From the NCBI GenBank assembly GCA_963969595.1, contig OZ018408.1, positions 50,593,022-50,657,021 of the forward strand: DNA of 64,000 nucleotides, given 5' to 3'. The stretch is from Neckera pumila (lineage: Eukaryota > Streptophyta > Bryopsida > Hypnales > Neckeraceae). Of this stretch, positions 22,785 through 35,010 are shown in pieces. The notes under the pieces are model-generated. The model was not told the origin of the DNA. It was given only the letters and a program-made list of their open reading frames with translations, and made no database searches. Position 1 is the stretch's first letter, and each line of letters starts with the position of its first letter. The translations under genes and the position numbers were made by a program.

Positions 22785-23171
22785 TTAGCAGCTCCGAGAA
22801 GTGGAAACGGTCAGAAGGGCAAGTAAAAAATCTCGCAGATTCCTATCATCGGTCAAGTAGCAGAAGGGTCCTTTCTTTTGCATGATAACGACGTCCTTTG
22901 AATTGCAAGCCTCACTGCCGCGAATTGGTGCAAGGTTTCCAAGCTCTGTAACTTCCTTGGCATTCCAGACATCATAAACTTGGAAGTCCATATTTTTCGA
23001 GAATTTTGCAGCCCCCCTTTGCCACTTCAAATTGTACAGCCGTGAAGAACAGAAGCACTGCCCTTGGCAATCAACGCTCAGAAATTCCTGGTCAAACACT
23101 ATAATCTCCACATCCACAGACTGTTTTCCAGTAATCTTTCTTCCGTTGAACTGTAGTGATGACGATTGCAA
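22785..23171 (-). CDS. Hypothetical ORF, 128 aa, or gene fragment
   Basis: An open frame of 128 codons in moderately AT-rich sequence, starting MQSSSLQFNGRK and containing FLSVDCQGQCFCSS and DFQVYDVWNAKEV. The composition looks more protein-like than neighbouring frames (mixed hydrophobic and charged residues, few low-complexity runs), but I recognise no family. No flanking exon was found. It may be an exon of an unresolved gene, a gene relic or chance. Confidence 0.25.
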   Translation of the reverse strand: MQSSSLQFNGRKITGKQSVDVEIIVFDQEFLSVDCQGQCFCSSRLYNLKWQRGAAKFSKNMDFQVYDVWNAKEVTELGNLAPIRGSEACNSKDVVIMQKKGPFCYLTDDRNLRDFLLALLTVSTSRSC

Positions 23172-23259
23172 AGATCATGCGGTTACTTTGTATCCAGTTC
23201 CCTTCCTGCTTTAATTAGCGCACCTGAAACATTTTCAGGTTTTCCTCTTCTTCCCTGTC

Positions 23260-24613
23260 TCCCGCATGAGTAGTGCCGCTAAAGGGTTAAATCTTCTTCA
23301 GTGCATTAAATTAACTTGTTTTTTTTTTACTATTTTTATTGTATTTAGGTACCATATGTTGATTATTTGTTGTGTTTTGTTTGTTTGATATATTGAGACG
23401 TAACAAATTGTGAGGCGTTCAGCGGCGTTTTTGGTATTGCTCAAAAGCTCTTAGCTAGGAGGGGTGCATGGACTTTGTTTTGTGGCGTTTGGACCTTTGG
23501 TGTAAAAGTTATTGAATTTCAAAGTTTTATATAGATCAAATAAATTGAATAAAATTACCTTTCATTTTGAAAAAAATTGCAACTTTCGTATTACATGTCC
23601 AAATGCCACGAAACCGCAAGGCCCTTGCACTCTTTTGTGCATAGAGCTCATAACATTCAATAGCAATCAGAGAGACCATTACAAAAAAACTGAGGCCTCA
23701 GGAGGTTTGTGAGTTCTCGGATCAGCAAGGAATGCTGGCCAAATAAACAGGGGGGAAAAAATAAAATAAAATAAAAATTTGGGCCAGCGAACTGCAAGGT
23801 CTAATTTGGTCGAGGCAGTTCAGTAACATAATTTAGAAAACGTCAAAAAAATTGAAAAAAAATATTATTATTAAAATAAATAAATAAATTCCAAATCAAA
23901 TGTATCCAAAATTATCCTCGTCAGTCTGAATATTATTTAATTATTATTTTAATTATTATTTTAATTATTGTTTTATTTGTTTTATTTGTTTTATTATTTT
24001 TTATTGTATTTTTCATTTTTTTAAATATTTTTAAATATTTTTGTATTTTTTATTATTTTTTTATTGTGGCCACTATTCATGAAAAGGGGCTAAAGGGTTG
24101 TGAGTTCCATTGCAAGGAACTCACAGCCCCTTTGTGAAGGGAAGTAGACCTTCTAATGGTTGAAGTTTTTTGTAATGTGCCTTCTTGCAGAGGAAGTGAT
24201 GTAGAATATTCCACATCATTTCATATGAGGGACAAAAATGGTATGGAATATTTCACACCCAACATAGCTATGGGGACACTTGTCAATATTTGTCAATACT
24301 CAGCTCCGTGCCTACATCACAACTGCACACTGCAGTTTGTGACAAATAAGTACTTTAATTAAAATAATACATAAAATTGCAACTCTAATGAAAATGGAAA
24401 TCAATTCATTGAGGTCAATAAATCCAATGTTTGAATTCCCTCACTTTGATCTATAAGCCATTCATGTTTTGTGATTTGGAATTAGAACACAATTCTTTAT
24501 ATATCTATGGAGTGGTAGGAGGTAGAACAACCCATGTGGGATATGTAATTAAGAATTTGTATTTTTTCAACCACTCATAGTTAAGTTTAAATAGAAATTA
24601 TGATAAAAACTAA
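23260..24613. other. AT-rich repeat-bearing spacer
   Basis: 23330-23545 shares a diverged block (gaggaggggtgcatgga, ctttgttttgtgg, gttattgaatttcaaagtt) with 33942-34135, so it is an old dispersed repeat. 23755-24065 is low-complexity: aaaataaaat runs, then attattttaattattattttaatt and tttgttttatttgtttt stretches. A short inverted pair (gggctaaagggttgtgagttcc, ggaactcacagcccc) occurs near 24087-24130. No gene. Confidence 0.55.
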
Positions 24614-24746
24614 AATTTCAGACCTCATTTAGGTATAGTAAAATGACATTTTGCAAAAAACTTTGAACTAAAAAGAGTTGGGAAATCAAGTTAAGTTTCA
24701 TATCTAGAAATCTATTTGAGATTTCAATCTTCTACTCAAAAGTTAT
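24614..24746. repeat. Single-arm copy of the 26 kb inverted repeat
   Basis: Similar to the arm at 26000-26132: cagacctcatttagg, atagtaaaatgac, tttgagattt, tcaaaagttatggac in the same order. The second arm is missing here, so this is a partial or solo copy of the same element. Confidence 0.55.
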
Positions 24747-25999
24747 GGACAAATTTCATGGAGGATATTTGAAAATGTCAAAAAACAATCCTTATATATT
24801 GGTGGAGTATATGAATGAGAACTAGTGAATGGTGAAACCTTGTGTTTGTGAATGCTTAAAGCAATTGAATGGATTGACAGTGAATTGAGAAGATAAATAT
24901 AGTTAAACTAATTTAATAGAATGCCTTTAAGTAGTACCAGTAAGCAAATGCTATAAGCAATATTGAGACACTGATAAAGAGATGAAATTGTTCAACCTAA
25001 TAAGTAGTTAGTTGAGTGATGAGTGACACTTTAAGCGGATATTGTGAGCCTACCCTTGATGTGAATGCAACAGGAAAGAAGGACTTGTATGCTTAAAGCT
25101 ATATGTTATATTTTCCCTCACTTAAGCATGCTTCTTGTTTGAGTCTCCTATTAGAATAAAATAGGGACTATATTCTTGTACTGTTGCATACATTTGTGTC
25201 GCATGGAAACTAGTTATTGGATAAGTAAGAGATACTTTTACCTGGAATCAAATGGGATATTTTGACTTTATTTTCCATTTAGAATTGAAATTGTGAGATA
25301 TTTTCTATTTTTAATGTGACTAGTCACAACGCATTAGACTATTTGATCATTCCCTAAATTTGAACCCCTATACTATAGTTCTAGGTGTTTGCGAGGTAGG
25401 CAAAATCCAGACTATAATGCAATAATCAAAGTACGTTCACATATATTGTCATATACTTTTTGAGTGCTACTAGGAGCAAGAAAAACAAGGTGGGTACACC
25501 CATAATTATACCCTACATAAAACCACCATTAACACTTTGTGTACATCACCAAAATCAATACGTACATATGTTGAAGAAATGATTTTAGAACATCTAATAA
25601 AAACTTCATCACAAAGTTCCCCTGTCACAAATTGTCACTAGTAATCGTACGATTATCGTCGGGCATTGCTTTCATGTTACATTCATGAATTTAGAAATAT
25701 TGTTGTGACACAATATTGACATTCATTACTACCATGCAGTTTAGGCATATCATTCATATTTGAGTTTGAAGTGCAAAAGTTGCACAATAACTATGCATGA
25801 CGAAATATGTATGACTTCAGTGGTTTAGTGATGGGCGACTAATTTCGTGCAGCATTAGTGCTTTTCTAAGACACATAAAGTTAGTGCAATAATCACACAA
25901 CATCATGTCTGTGCATAGTTATTGTAATAACATTGCATATTTTTATTTTTCACAATTTCAATACTAAGTCAATTGAAAACCAGGAATTGTTTCAAGTAA
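24747..25999. other. AT-rich spacer
   Basis: No gene, RNA or clear element boundary recognised. Confidence 0.4.
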
Positions 26000-26337
26000 A
26001 AATTCAGACCTCATTTAGGCATAGTAGAATAACTTTTTTCAAAAAACTTTAAAATAAGAAAAGTTGGAAAATGAATCTATCTTTCATGTCCAAAAATCTG
26101 TTTGAGATTTAGAGTCTCCAATCAAAAGTTATGGACAAAGTTTAGAGACGGGTTGGAAAGGACATTTTTTTGACATTTTCAAACATTGCCTTTGAATTAG
26201 ATCCATAACTTTTGACTAGAGGCTCTAAATCTTAAACGGATTTTTGGAGATGAAATTTGGATTCATTTACCAACTTATACTAGTTCAAAGTTTTAAGAAA
26301 AAAGGTAATCTATTATGCCAAACTGAGGTCTGAATTT
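26000..26337. repeat. Inverted repeat with ~133 bp arms
   Basis: Arms 26000-26132 and 26205-26337 are diverged reverse complements (aaattcagacctcatttagg at the left, its complement ccaaactgaggtctgaattt at the right) around a loop of about 72 bp. Divergence suggests an old foldback element. A related single arm lies at 24614-24746. Confidence 0.65.
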
Positions 26338-27725
26338 CTACTTTGAACACGATTTATACATTTTCAAAATAACTTGACTATGAGAAGTGAAGCTCTCATC
26401 TTCAAGTTATTCCATATCTTTTTAGTGTCCTTAGATTGGATTATAGTATAAAGAGGACTTCTCCACCCTCAACTCTCACCACTGCCAGTGAAGAGATTCC
26501 ATCAGTACGTTATCAAGTTTCTTGCTGACCTACTCAAGTAATCAATTCAAGCTAAAATGAAGTATTTCTTTCACTATACTATCAAGTTTTTTGGTAGTCT
26601 ACTGATGGATTTAGTTCAAACTTAGATTTGATGGCCTATAGTAACAATGGATATAATCCAAAATGCTAGAGATTCAGTTAAGGAATTTTTTTAAATTAGA
26701 ATGGTGATCAACAATTGAACATTGACAATACTTTTTGGAACAATGATAAGCATTATTCCAGTAATGACTCCAATGACTCCAATGACATTGTTGTCATGGA
26801 TTTTCCGTGTCCTTTGATGCACAGAAAATGCACAATAAAGAATGTAAATTTTTGTGCATAATTTGTGTTTTTTGCGCACTTGTGATTAACGTATAAAAGC
26901 TACATAGTTAATATAAATTACAAAATAGTGCCATTTCTTTGCAATAATCATGTGCATCATAACGATGCAATAACTTGCAAATTAACATACACACCCATGA
27001 AATAATAGTAACTACATGATAATTGCTAACAATTTGTCGGTTCTGAACTTTGAGATGTTTGACTCATCATAATTAAATTTTGCATACATGATTCAAATGT
27101 CGTGTTCTTTCACTTGCCAACAAGAAAATATATGTATTAGATAACCAATGCACCGTGCTAGCGGCGAATTGGTTATTGTACATAACTGGTTGTACATTTT
27201 TCAATCACAACCTTTGATCTTCATGATCTAAGGCTATAGGAAGCAAGTTGAAAAGAAGAAGGTTATGAGTTGCAACTTGTAATGGCAATGGTGATGGGTT
27301 GCCAATGGGACGATGCCACGTTAAACATTGAGAAGTCAACAACCGGTTATGAAAATTTGACCACTCTAATAATAATAGTATCTAGGCAAAGGTAGCAAAA
27401 AGTGATAGTTTTGGAGGGTACCCACCTTTAGTGATAAATGAAAGTTCGATCAGTCACACATAATTATTTGCTTGGAGGTGTTAGCAAATTGAACCCTCTC
27501 TGTCTGTCGCTCGTGTTATTCCTTCACTTCAGTTCCAGATTGGAGCCTACCCGTCCTCCACTCAGTCATATTTTGTGTGGATCATGTGCTTGCAATTCTT
27601 GTTTCTGCTGAGTCTCTACGTACAATAGAAGGCTGCAATTTCTCTTTAAGATAGGATGTTCTAAAAGTGACCGGCTTCTTCAAATCAAACCTACAAAATG
27701 GTATTGAGTAGATATGAGTTGGTCT
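26338..27725. other. AT-rich spacer
   Basis: No gene recognised. A short tandem repeat (caatgactc, three units near 26765-26785) is the only local structure noted. Confidence 0.4.
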
Positions 27726-27729
27726 TTAA

Positions 27730-28813
27730 CCCCTAAAGGACAAACATGCATTTTTTGGCCGTATAGAATTTTTGGGCAAGTACGTACGATTAGAGATTTC
27801 TATATTTTTGGCTGAAATTTTAAGAGAAGGTGAGGGCAAGGAATATCTTCCATATGCACCAAATGTCATGACATTTGGAAATATAAGTCAAAACTTATGG
27901 CCTAATATGTTACTTTTTTTTTGTAATTGGGCAGTCCGGGCATATAAAAAACAATCACTTTTTTCGAAAAAAAAAATTCGAAATTGATTTTCTAGAGCTA
28001 TATATACGTAAAAAGCTTTGAATCATTCCATTTTGATCAATGAGTCAAAAGTTATGACAATTTTTAGTTTGCGGGTAGTTATGGATTCTCTATTCTAAAA
28101 TAAACTTTGAAGTCCATTATCTTACTCAATTTTCAATATTTTTTGAAAAAAATAAAATCCTAGGATGTAGATTATTTATTACAACATTGCCACCATTGGG
28201 ATTAGCATTTTTCAATTCCATAATTAAATTCTTGACAATTTTGTATTTTGAATGATTCTCTACTACTATCTACTTACTATTTTTTTCCTATATGTTGTAC
28301 AATTCCAAATGAAGTGAAAATTTTCAAGCATGTAGCCAACTTGTCTAGGAAAAAGAATCCAAAGAAGCACCATCATTTTGGACATTTTTTCATCAAAAAG
28401 TGAGCTTGTGAAGTGCTGCTGCCCTGTTTTTTGTAGGGCCCAAAAAATGGTTTTAGTGAATTTGAATGCTTATATCTTGCAATCCACACAGTGGAAATTC
28501 CTGAAATTTTTAATATATGTTTTCAAGTCACCATAATACAAGATCCATAACATTCAGTAGCTCTACAGTGATGGTGTGGTATATTCCGCACCCCAACAGT
28601 GTTTCATCAATAACTACTGATGAATTAGATAGGTGGAGGATGTAGAGGCACACCATCACTGTAGAACCAAGGCAACATCAACACATGCTACTGAATGTTA
28701 TGTCCTATGGTTACATGTGTCAAAAAAAGTTTTTTTTTAAAATTGGATACTTGTATTAAAAATGGCAGTTTTCGAGCGTTTTTGGTGAGAACATAGTCAT
28801 GGAACTTTAGAGG
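27730..28813. mobile_element. TTAA-flanked TIR element, copy C, with nested insertion
   Basis: Flanked by TTAA at 27726-27729 and 28814-28817. The termini are CCCCTAAAGGAC and, inverted, CCTCTAAAGTTCC. Length 1084 bp, of which 159 bp is the nested hairpin element plus its 2 bp duplication; the remaining 925 bp matches copy B (923 bp) throughout. No coding capacity. Confidence 0.8.
28546..28702. mobile_element. 157 bp hairpin MITE nested in copy C
   Basis: Perfect 16 bp terminal inverted repeats (CATAACATTCAGTAGC and complement). A second perfect inverted pair lies just inside (CTACAGTGATGGTGTG and complement). Copy B reads caagatcctatggt where C reads caagatc-element-tcctatggt, so TC was duplicated at the insertion. 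The ends and the empty site are therefore directly visible. Superfamily unknown. Confidence 0.8.
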
Positions 28814-28817
28814 TTAA

Positions 28818-29217
28818 ATGGACCACTTTAGTCATTAATTGAACCCCCTCAAAAAGTATTCTATATTGTAAGAACCAGTCATTGGCCTTGATTTCCTCAA
28901 ATCCCTTCAGAAGTTGTAAGTGGATGCATTTTGGAAGACCAAGGGTTACAAATAGGTACCTACAACAGAAATCTTAGGAAATTCTTAACTAATTAAAAAA
29001 TGCTTCAAAAAATATGAAACCACTTGTGTTACATTCTTCATCCATTTTTTTTTCTTTGAAAAATGAGTGAAAAATATTTCTATTCATGCAAACGTACAAA
29101 AAAGACGAACCAACACTTAAATAGTCGCTTTTAGAGCATCCTACCTTACTTGTTTTTGCTCTCTCTACAGCAAGTTACATAGAATTTTTTGGTTATATCA
29201 ATCAAAATATAAAATGT
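28818..29217. other. Spacer between inverted TTAA elements
   Basis: AT-rich with no recognisable feature. It separates copies C and D, which lie in opposite orientations. Confidence 0.4.
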
Positions 29218-29221
29218 TTAA

Positions 29222-30135
29222 CCCTCAAGTTCCATGACTATGTTTTCACTAAAAACGCTCAAAAACTGCCATTTTGAGTACAAGTACCAAATTTTTGAAA
29301 AAAAAAAATGTTGACGCATGTAGCCGTAAGATTTTGTATTATGCTGATTTAAAAATATGTGGTAAAAATTTCAGAAATTTTCACCGCACAGATTGTAAGA
29401 TATAAGCATTCAATTCACTGAAATCATTTTTTTGGCCCTGTGAAAAATAGGGCAGCTGCACTTCACAAGCTAACTTTTTGATGAAAGAATGTCCAAAATG
29501 ATGGTCTTCCTTGGATTCTTTTTCTTAGACAAGTTGGACACATGCTTGAAAATTTTCACTTCATTTGGAAGTGTACAATATATAGGAAAAAAGTAGTAAA
29601 TAGATAGTAGTAGAGAATGATTCAAAACACTTAATTGTCAAGAATTTAATTATGGAATTGAAAAATGTCAATCCCAATGGTTGCAATGTTGTAATAAAAA
29701 ATCTACATCCTATGATTTTATTTTTTTCAAAAAATATTGAAAACTGAGTAAGATAATGGACTTCAAAGTTTATTTTAGAGTAGAGAATCCATAATAGCCC
29801 GCAAACTAAAAATCTTCATAACAAGTGACTCATTGATCAAAATGGGGTGTTTCAAAGCTTTGCATGTATATATAACTTTAGAAAAAAGAAAAAAAAAATT
29901 TGTTTTTGAAAAAAGTGACTTTTTTTAATCTGTTGATTGCCCAATTACGGAAAAAAGTAACATATTAGGCCGTAACTTTTGACATTTCCAAATGTCTTGA
30001 AATTTAGAGCATATTAAGATATTCCTTTTTCCTAACTTCTATTAAAATTTGGGCCAAAAATATGGAAATCTTCAGCCACACGTACCTGCCCAAAATTTCT
30101 ATATTGCCACAAAACACATGTTGGTCCTTTAAGGG
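29222..30135. mobile_element. TTAA-flanked TIR element, copy D (914 bp)
   Basis: Flanked by TTAA at 29218-29221 and 30136-30139. The termini are CCCTCAAGTTCC and, inverted, CCCTTAAAGGACC. Opposite orientation to copies B and C. No coding capacity. Confidence 0.8.
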
Positions 30136-30139
30136 TTAA

Positions 30140-31027
30140 CATTGGGTGGGCAAGCAAAATTCCAAGCGAGATGGATGTCCTTCATTTCTTAGATAGAGAG
30201 GTGGAGCAGGAGGCAGTCATCCATTCTTCCTTCTAGCAATGGCAATGTGAAGTTGTCAAGCTACATGTGTCTCGAAGGTGCTTGCAACTTTGGCAATGTT
30301 AGCCTTGCATTATGAAAGACTGCTTTTCATGCTCAAGAACCTACAAAATCAGAAGATGGAGACTTCTTGAATAATAGTCTCCAAATTCAGAGTTTTAAAA
30401 CTATGAAGAGTCTCAAATCCCGTCTCAAACTTATCTCGAGCCACTTAGGTTTGGTTGTTACGAAGGAACAATGGTTTGAATGTATTAGTTCCTACTTGAA
30501 AAGTCAAAGATAGAAAAATAACTCTAATACTTTTTCTTGAAAATTATGGGTTTATTCATATCGGGTCCCACATTGTGTCTCAAAGGATTATAATGAGTGA
30601 CACCAAGACTACATACCCTTGCTAGTGAGAGGACTCTATACTATTTAATACTATCTCAAATAACAGTATTGGAAAGTACAGTATGGTGTTAAAGATGAAA
30701 TTTGTTTATTTTGTATGTTATTAGTATAATGTATGTGCATAGCATTGAATGTTGTGGCACAATTTTATTGTAGAGGGTAGGTTGGAGGTAGGGTTGATTA
30801 TTTTTTAGCTTACATTCATTTACACAATAAACTGTATGTGGAGTATAATATGACAATATTGTTGATGTTGTTTAGGATATTTTTAATTGTAGATTAGAAG
30901 GATCTTGAATGCTTTTCATGAGGTTGTGAGTGAAAGTCATTATATAATGCCAAAAGCTCCAACTTTGATAACAACAAGGGATTGGATAGTCCAACGAGTT
31001 TGTTAGAGATGTCTTCTATGAGTGCAT
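30140..31027. other. Spacer with no gene recognised
   Basis: Moderately AT-rich; contains a run of mixed composition near 30150-30450 but no sustained open frame. Confidence 0.4.
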
Positions 31028-31384
31028 ATATATTAGAACTTCTCTAAATTGAAGGCAATGACCTCTCTAAATTGATGGACTAATGATTGCCTACATCAGG
31101 AAAGTTGGTCCTGGCAGATATGGTGCTATGATGGTGCATCCAATAGTAAAGAAGAGCTTATGGTGTCATTTTATCCTATCAAAGTCAGTACAAAAGTTGG
31201 CACCAAATTATCTTAATAGCATTTCAATGCACCATTATGGCACTATACTTATAAGCCCTGAAGTTTTTGATGTGGTCCAACAATAAGCCCAATTACGGAC
31301 ATACACATCATAGAAGTTCTTTACTTTATGCCCAAGTAAAGAACCCGGTCCTGAGACTATTACTTTAGAGAAATTCTACTGTAT
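31028..31384. mobile_element. Emigrant/pogo-like MITE candidate, copy 3
   Basis: The left end TTAGAACTTCTCTAAATTGA and the right end, whose reverse complement is TACAGTAGAATTTCTCTAAA, match the same terminus type as 13232-13683. About 357 bp, no transposase. A 67-codon frame at 31083-31286 is not recognised. Confidence 0.5.
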
Positions 31385-31414
31385 TTGTCTAGGATTACTC
31401 AAAAAGTCACTTAA

Positions 31415-32348
31415 CTCCTAAAGGTTTTTGACTATGTTTTCACCAAAATCGCTCCAAAACTGCCACTTCTAATTCAAGTACCAAACTTTGGAAAAAAAAA
31501 CATTTTTGAACACATGTAACCGTAGGATCTTGTAGTATACTGGCTTAAGAAGATGTGGAAAAAATTTCAGAATTTTTCACCATGTAGATTGCAAGATAAT
31601 AGCGTTTGAATTGACAAAAATCCTTTTTTAATCACTGCAAAAATCCAGGCAGCTGCCCTTCACAAGGTCACATTTGTATGAAAAAATGTCCAAAATGGTG
31701 GTTACTCTTTGGATTCATTCTTCAAGGCAAGTTGGCTACATGCTTGAAAAATTTTAGATCATTTGGAATTGTACAACATATAGGAAAAAAATAGTAAGTA
31801 GATAGTAGTAGAGAATCATTCAAAATACTAAATGTCAAGAATTTAATTATGGAATTGAAAAATGCCAATTCCAAAGGTTGTAATGTTGTAATAAACAATA
31901 TACACCCAATGTTTTTTGATTTATTCAAAATATTGAAAATTGAATTAGATAAAGGACTTCAAAGTTTATTTTAGAGTAGAGATTCCATAACTACCTCCAA
32001 ACTAAAACTCCTCATAACTTTTGACTTGTTTATCCAAATGGAATATTCAAAGCTTTCCAAGTATATATAAATCTATAAAACCAATTTCAAACTTTAATTT
32101 TTCAAAACAGTGCTTTTCAAATAATTTTTTTGAACTGCCCGGGCTGCCCGCCAAACACGGAAAATTACGTATCATGCAATAACTTTTTACCCATGTAGTC
32201 AAAAATTGTGAAAACTGTTGGCCCTTGAAGCTACTCCTTGGGCACATCTTATGTGAAAATTTCAAAGAAAAAAAAATAAGATTTCCATTTGTAGTGAGCT
32301 GCCCAAAATTACCAGGTTGCCAAAAAATGGTGTTTGGTCCTTTAGGGG
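31415..32348. mobile_element. TTAA-flanked TIR element, copy E (934 bp)
   Basis: TTAA at 31411-31414 precedes CTCCTAAAGG. The right terminus is intact (TCCTTTAGGGG), but the following bases are TACG, so the right TTAA is mutated or lost. Same orientation as copies A and D. Confidence 0.75.
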
Positions 32349-35006
32349 TACGGTTGCCGCTAAAGACCAGGTGCTAAGACCATGATACCTTGAAGGTATT
32401 TACATTCAAGGCAGGTGCTTGGAAGCAGTGTTTTTTTTTTGGACAAATGTCGCCAGAAGCCTTCAAACCACTGGAGCAAATCTAGAGGGAGGGCGTCCGA
32501 CAGGCTGAAATAGTCTAACAAGTGCAAAATTTTGCCCAAAAAAATCTAGGCTTGGAAGATTATGAATTTCTCCCAAAGGAAAATCATTGGTACTTATGAT
32601 CAGGCTGAACTCCATCGAGTTTCTGAGAAGGTTGGATTCCGACAAATCTGCAAACTTGGTCTGTTGGGTAAGGTTACCGCCATATTTCAAGAGCTTGTCT
32701 GCAATTGTTGGGATTGTGGAACAAGACAGAAACGTTCACCTTCAGACATTTCTGAAGAAATTCTCAGTGATTACCGTAGTCTCAAAGGCCAGGCCCATGA
32801 GGCCATGACCACGACTCCATTGGAGAAACAATGAGCCTTGGAAAGAGCCATGCATACTAGTAGTCTGTTAATTAGCTTAGATGTGACCCAGCGGGATTAA
32901 GGAAAGCACCCATATTTTGCATAGAAATGTCAATACCTTGTATTGGAAACTACAGTAGGTACTGTAGTGAGCACGTGGCACCATAAAAGTATACTCTACA
33001 TTCATTGTTTCCAAATTTTCATTCTTAGTAAGTACTCCGTATTTGTTTATTTTCATTCACAAGGAGTACTCATGATGACAGATTAGCAATTGTTCATATG
33101 CCAGATTTGATTACCGCCAGGAAAAGTCTCCATCCAGTGGGTTGCCCCAACCCTGTCTGATTTCCTCTTCAGTTGTAAGGGAATCTGCCTCCATTCCTGT
33201 TCATAAACAATAGAAATGAGTTATCACCTGGGTTGTTCTTGACCCACCCCCCACCCCCCTTTTTTTTTTATCTTGAACACATGAACAAATTCCATTGACA
33301 GAGGAAAAAGTACACAGAACCAAAGGACCACGTCCTCGGCAAAGATTTTGAGTTGTTCTTGACCTTTGTCACACCGACTTGGTGGAGTGGGCTTGTATTT
33401 TATTCTCATTCATGCAAAAAATCTGTAATTGTAACCTCTTCATTTGTGTAATAAAACATAATATTAGAAAAGAGTTATCCATTACAAAGTAGCCAACCCA
33501 TTTTTGCTCAGCCATCCATTTTTGCTCGTTAGGTTGCTATATTTCCAATTAGCTGTGGTTTAGGTGTCAACTTACGCAAAGCAGCACAAATGTCAGAGAG
33601 GTGTACATTGAATGATCGCTACAAGTACATTGAAGCCACAATAATTACCACTTACATTGAAGCATTGTCGATTTTGTAACTAGACTATACTTGGAAACAG
33701 GGTGACCTATAGAACAAAAATAGGTTGAATGGAATCTTCATAAAAAAAATTCATAGAAATTTTTTCCCTCACCATACCCATGCAACATATATGCTAAATT
33801 GCTTAAGTGATCGAAAATGGATAGGCTACCTTAGACATGAAATTTGTACTGCACATAGTATACTACTCAAGAAACAACACCCAATTGTCCTCTTCCATCA
33901 GTAAACTATTATAAATCCCAATTTATACCTTAACAAAGGTTGTTTGTTTTCTTTGTTTTGTTTATTACGTTGAGATCTCTTGGCCTTTGTGTCTCCCGGT
34001 CGCGTTCTTGATACCGTTGGAAAGTTCTTTGCGAGGAGGGGTGCACAAACTTTGTTTTATGGTATTTGGACCTACATTGTGAAAAATATTGAATTTCAAA
34101 GTTCTCATGAATTAGAATATTAGAAAAATACTTTTTATTTTATTTTATTGTGGCAATTGCACAAGGCACACTAGGGAGAGCCAAGTACATGGGTACAACA
34201 TTATACATTTATTTCATGTAAACAATTCCGTGACCATGATAAAACTTTGATTTTCTGTATGTACTTGGCACATATAGGGGAAGTATCCCAGTTCCTTTTT
34301 TGAAAAGGACAATTTAAATGCTAACAAGGGTCTTCCATCTACTTTCTCTGAGGGCCCTCTCCAAGGTTGATTTTTTGTCTAACGTTGAACTTCAAAATCT
34401 TTCATTCTGTAATTTTTCATTTTATGACTATTTATGAATGAAATTTTATTTAGTTAAATTTCATAGATGAAGTCAAATTATGTTTTTGTGTAGGTCTTAA
34501 CTTTGTTAGATTGCTTAGTGAAAATTAGATAATTATCATGAACTTTTGAAGAAAAAGTGACGGAAATTCAAATCAAATACAAAAGTAACCCATAGAATTT
34601 GAATTGTAACACATCATGGTGTAAACCAAATTTTCACACAATCATATGTCAATAACTACAAAATTAGTAGTTTAGTCATAAAGTTCTAATTGCAATTAAG
34701 TATTCCATTTTAGGAATTTTACATTATATTCAAATTGGAGTAAAAAACCAGACTTGACAAATCCCATTTCATTACTTTGGCTAAAATTCAATAAATATCC
34801 TTGACATAAATAAAATTAAAACAAGGGCAAGAAACTAGATGTGTCTAAAATACACTATATAGTGACTCTTGGGATGCACCATTTTCTTCTTATTGAAAAG
34901 TCAATGGTAGCACTATGAAGGAATTCCAAAATCATCCATTACAAATTGGATTCAAGCAAATCCCACGAAATTGATATTTAGTACTCTGTATTACATATTT
35001 TATGAT
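32349..35006. other. Repeat-rich spacer, possible gene scrap at 32460-32834
   Basis: 32460-32834 is less AT-rich and has overlapping open frames (90 aa at 32562, 73 aa at 32587, 75 aa on the minus strand). None is recognised, so it may be a captured or decayed gene fragment. 33241-33262 is a C-rich tract. 33942-34135 is the partner of the dispersed repeat at 23330. The rest is AT-rich. Confidence 0.4.
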
Positions 35007-35010
35007 TTAA

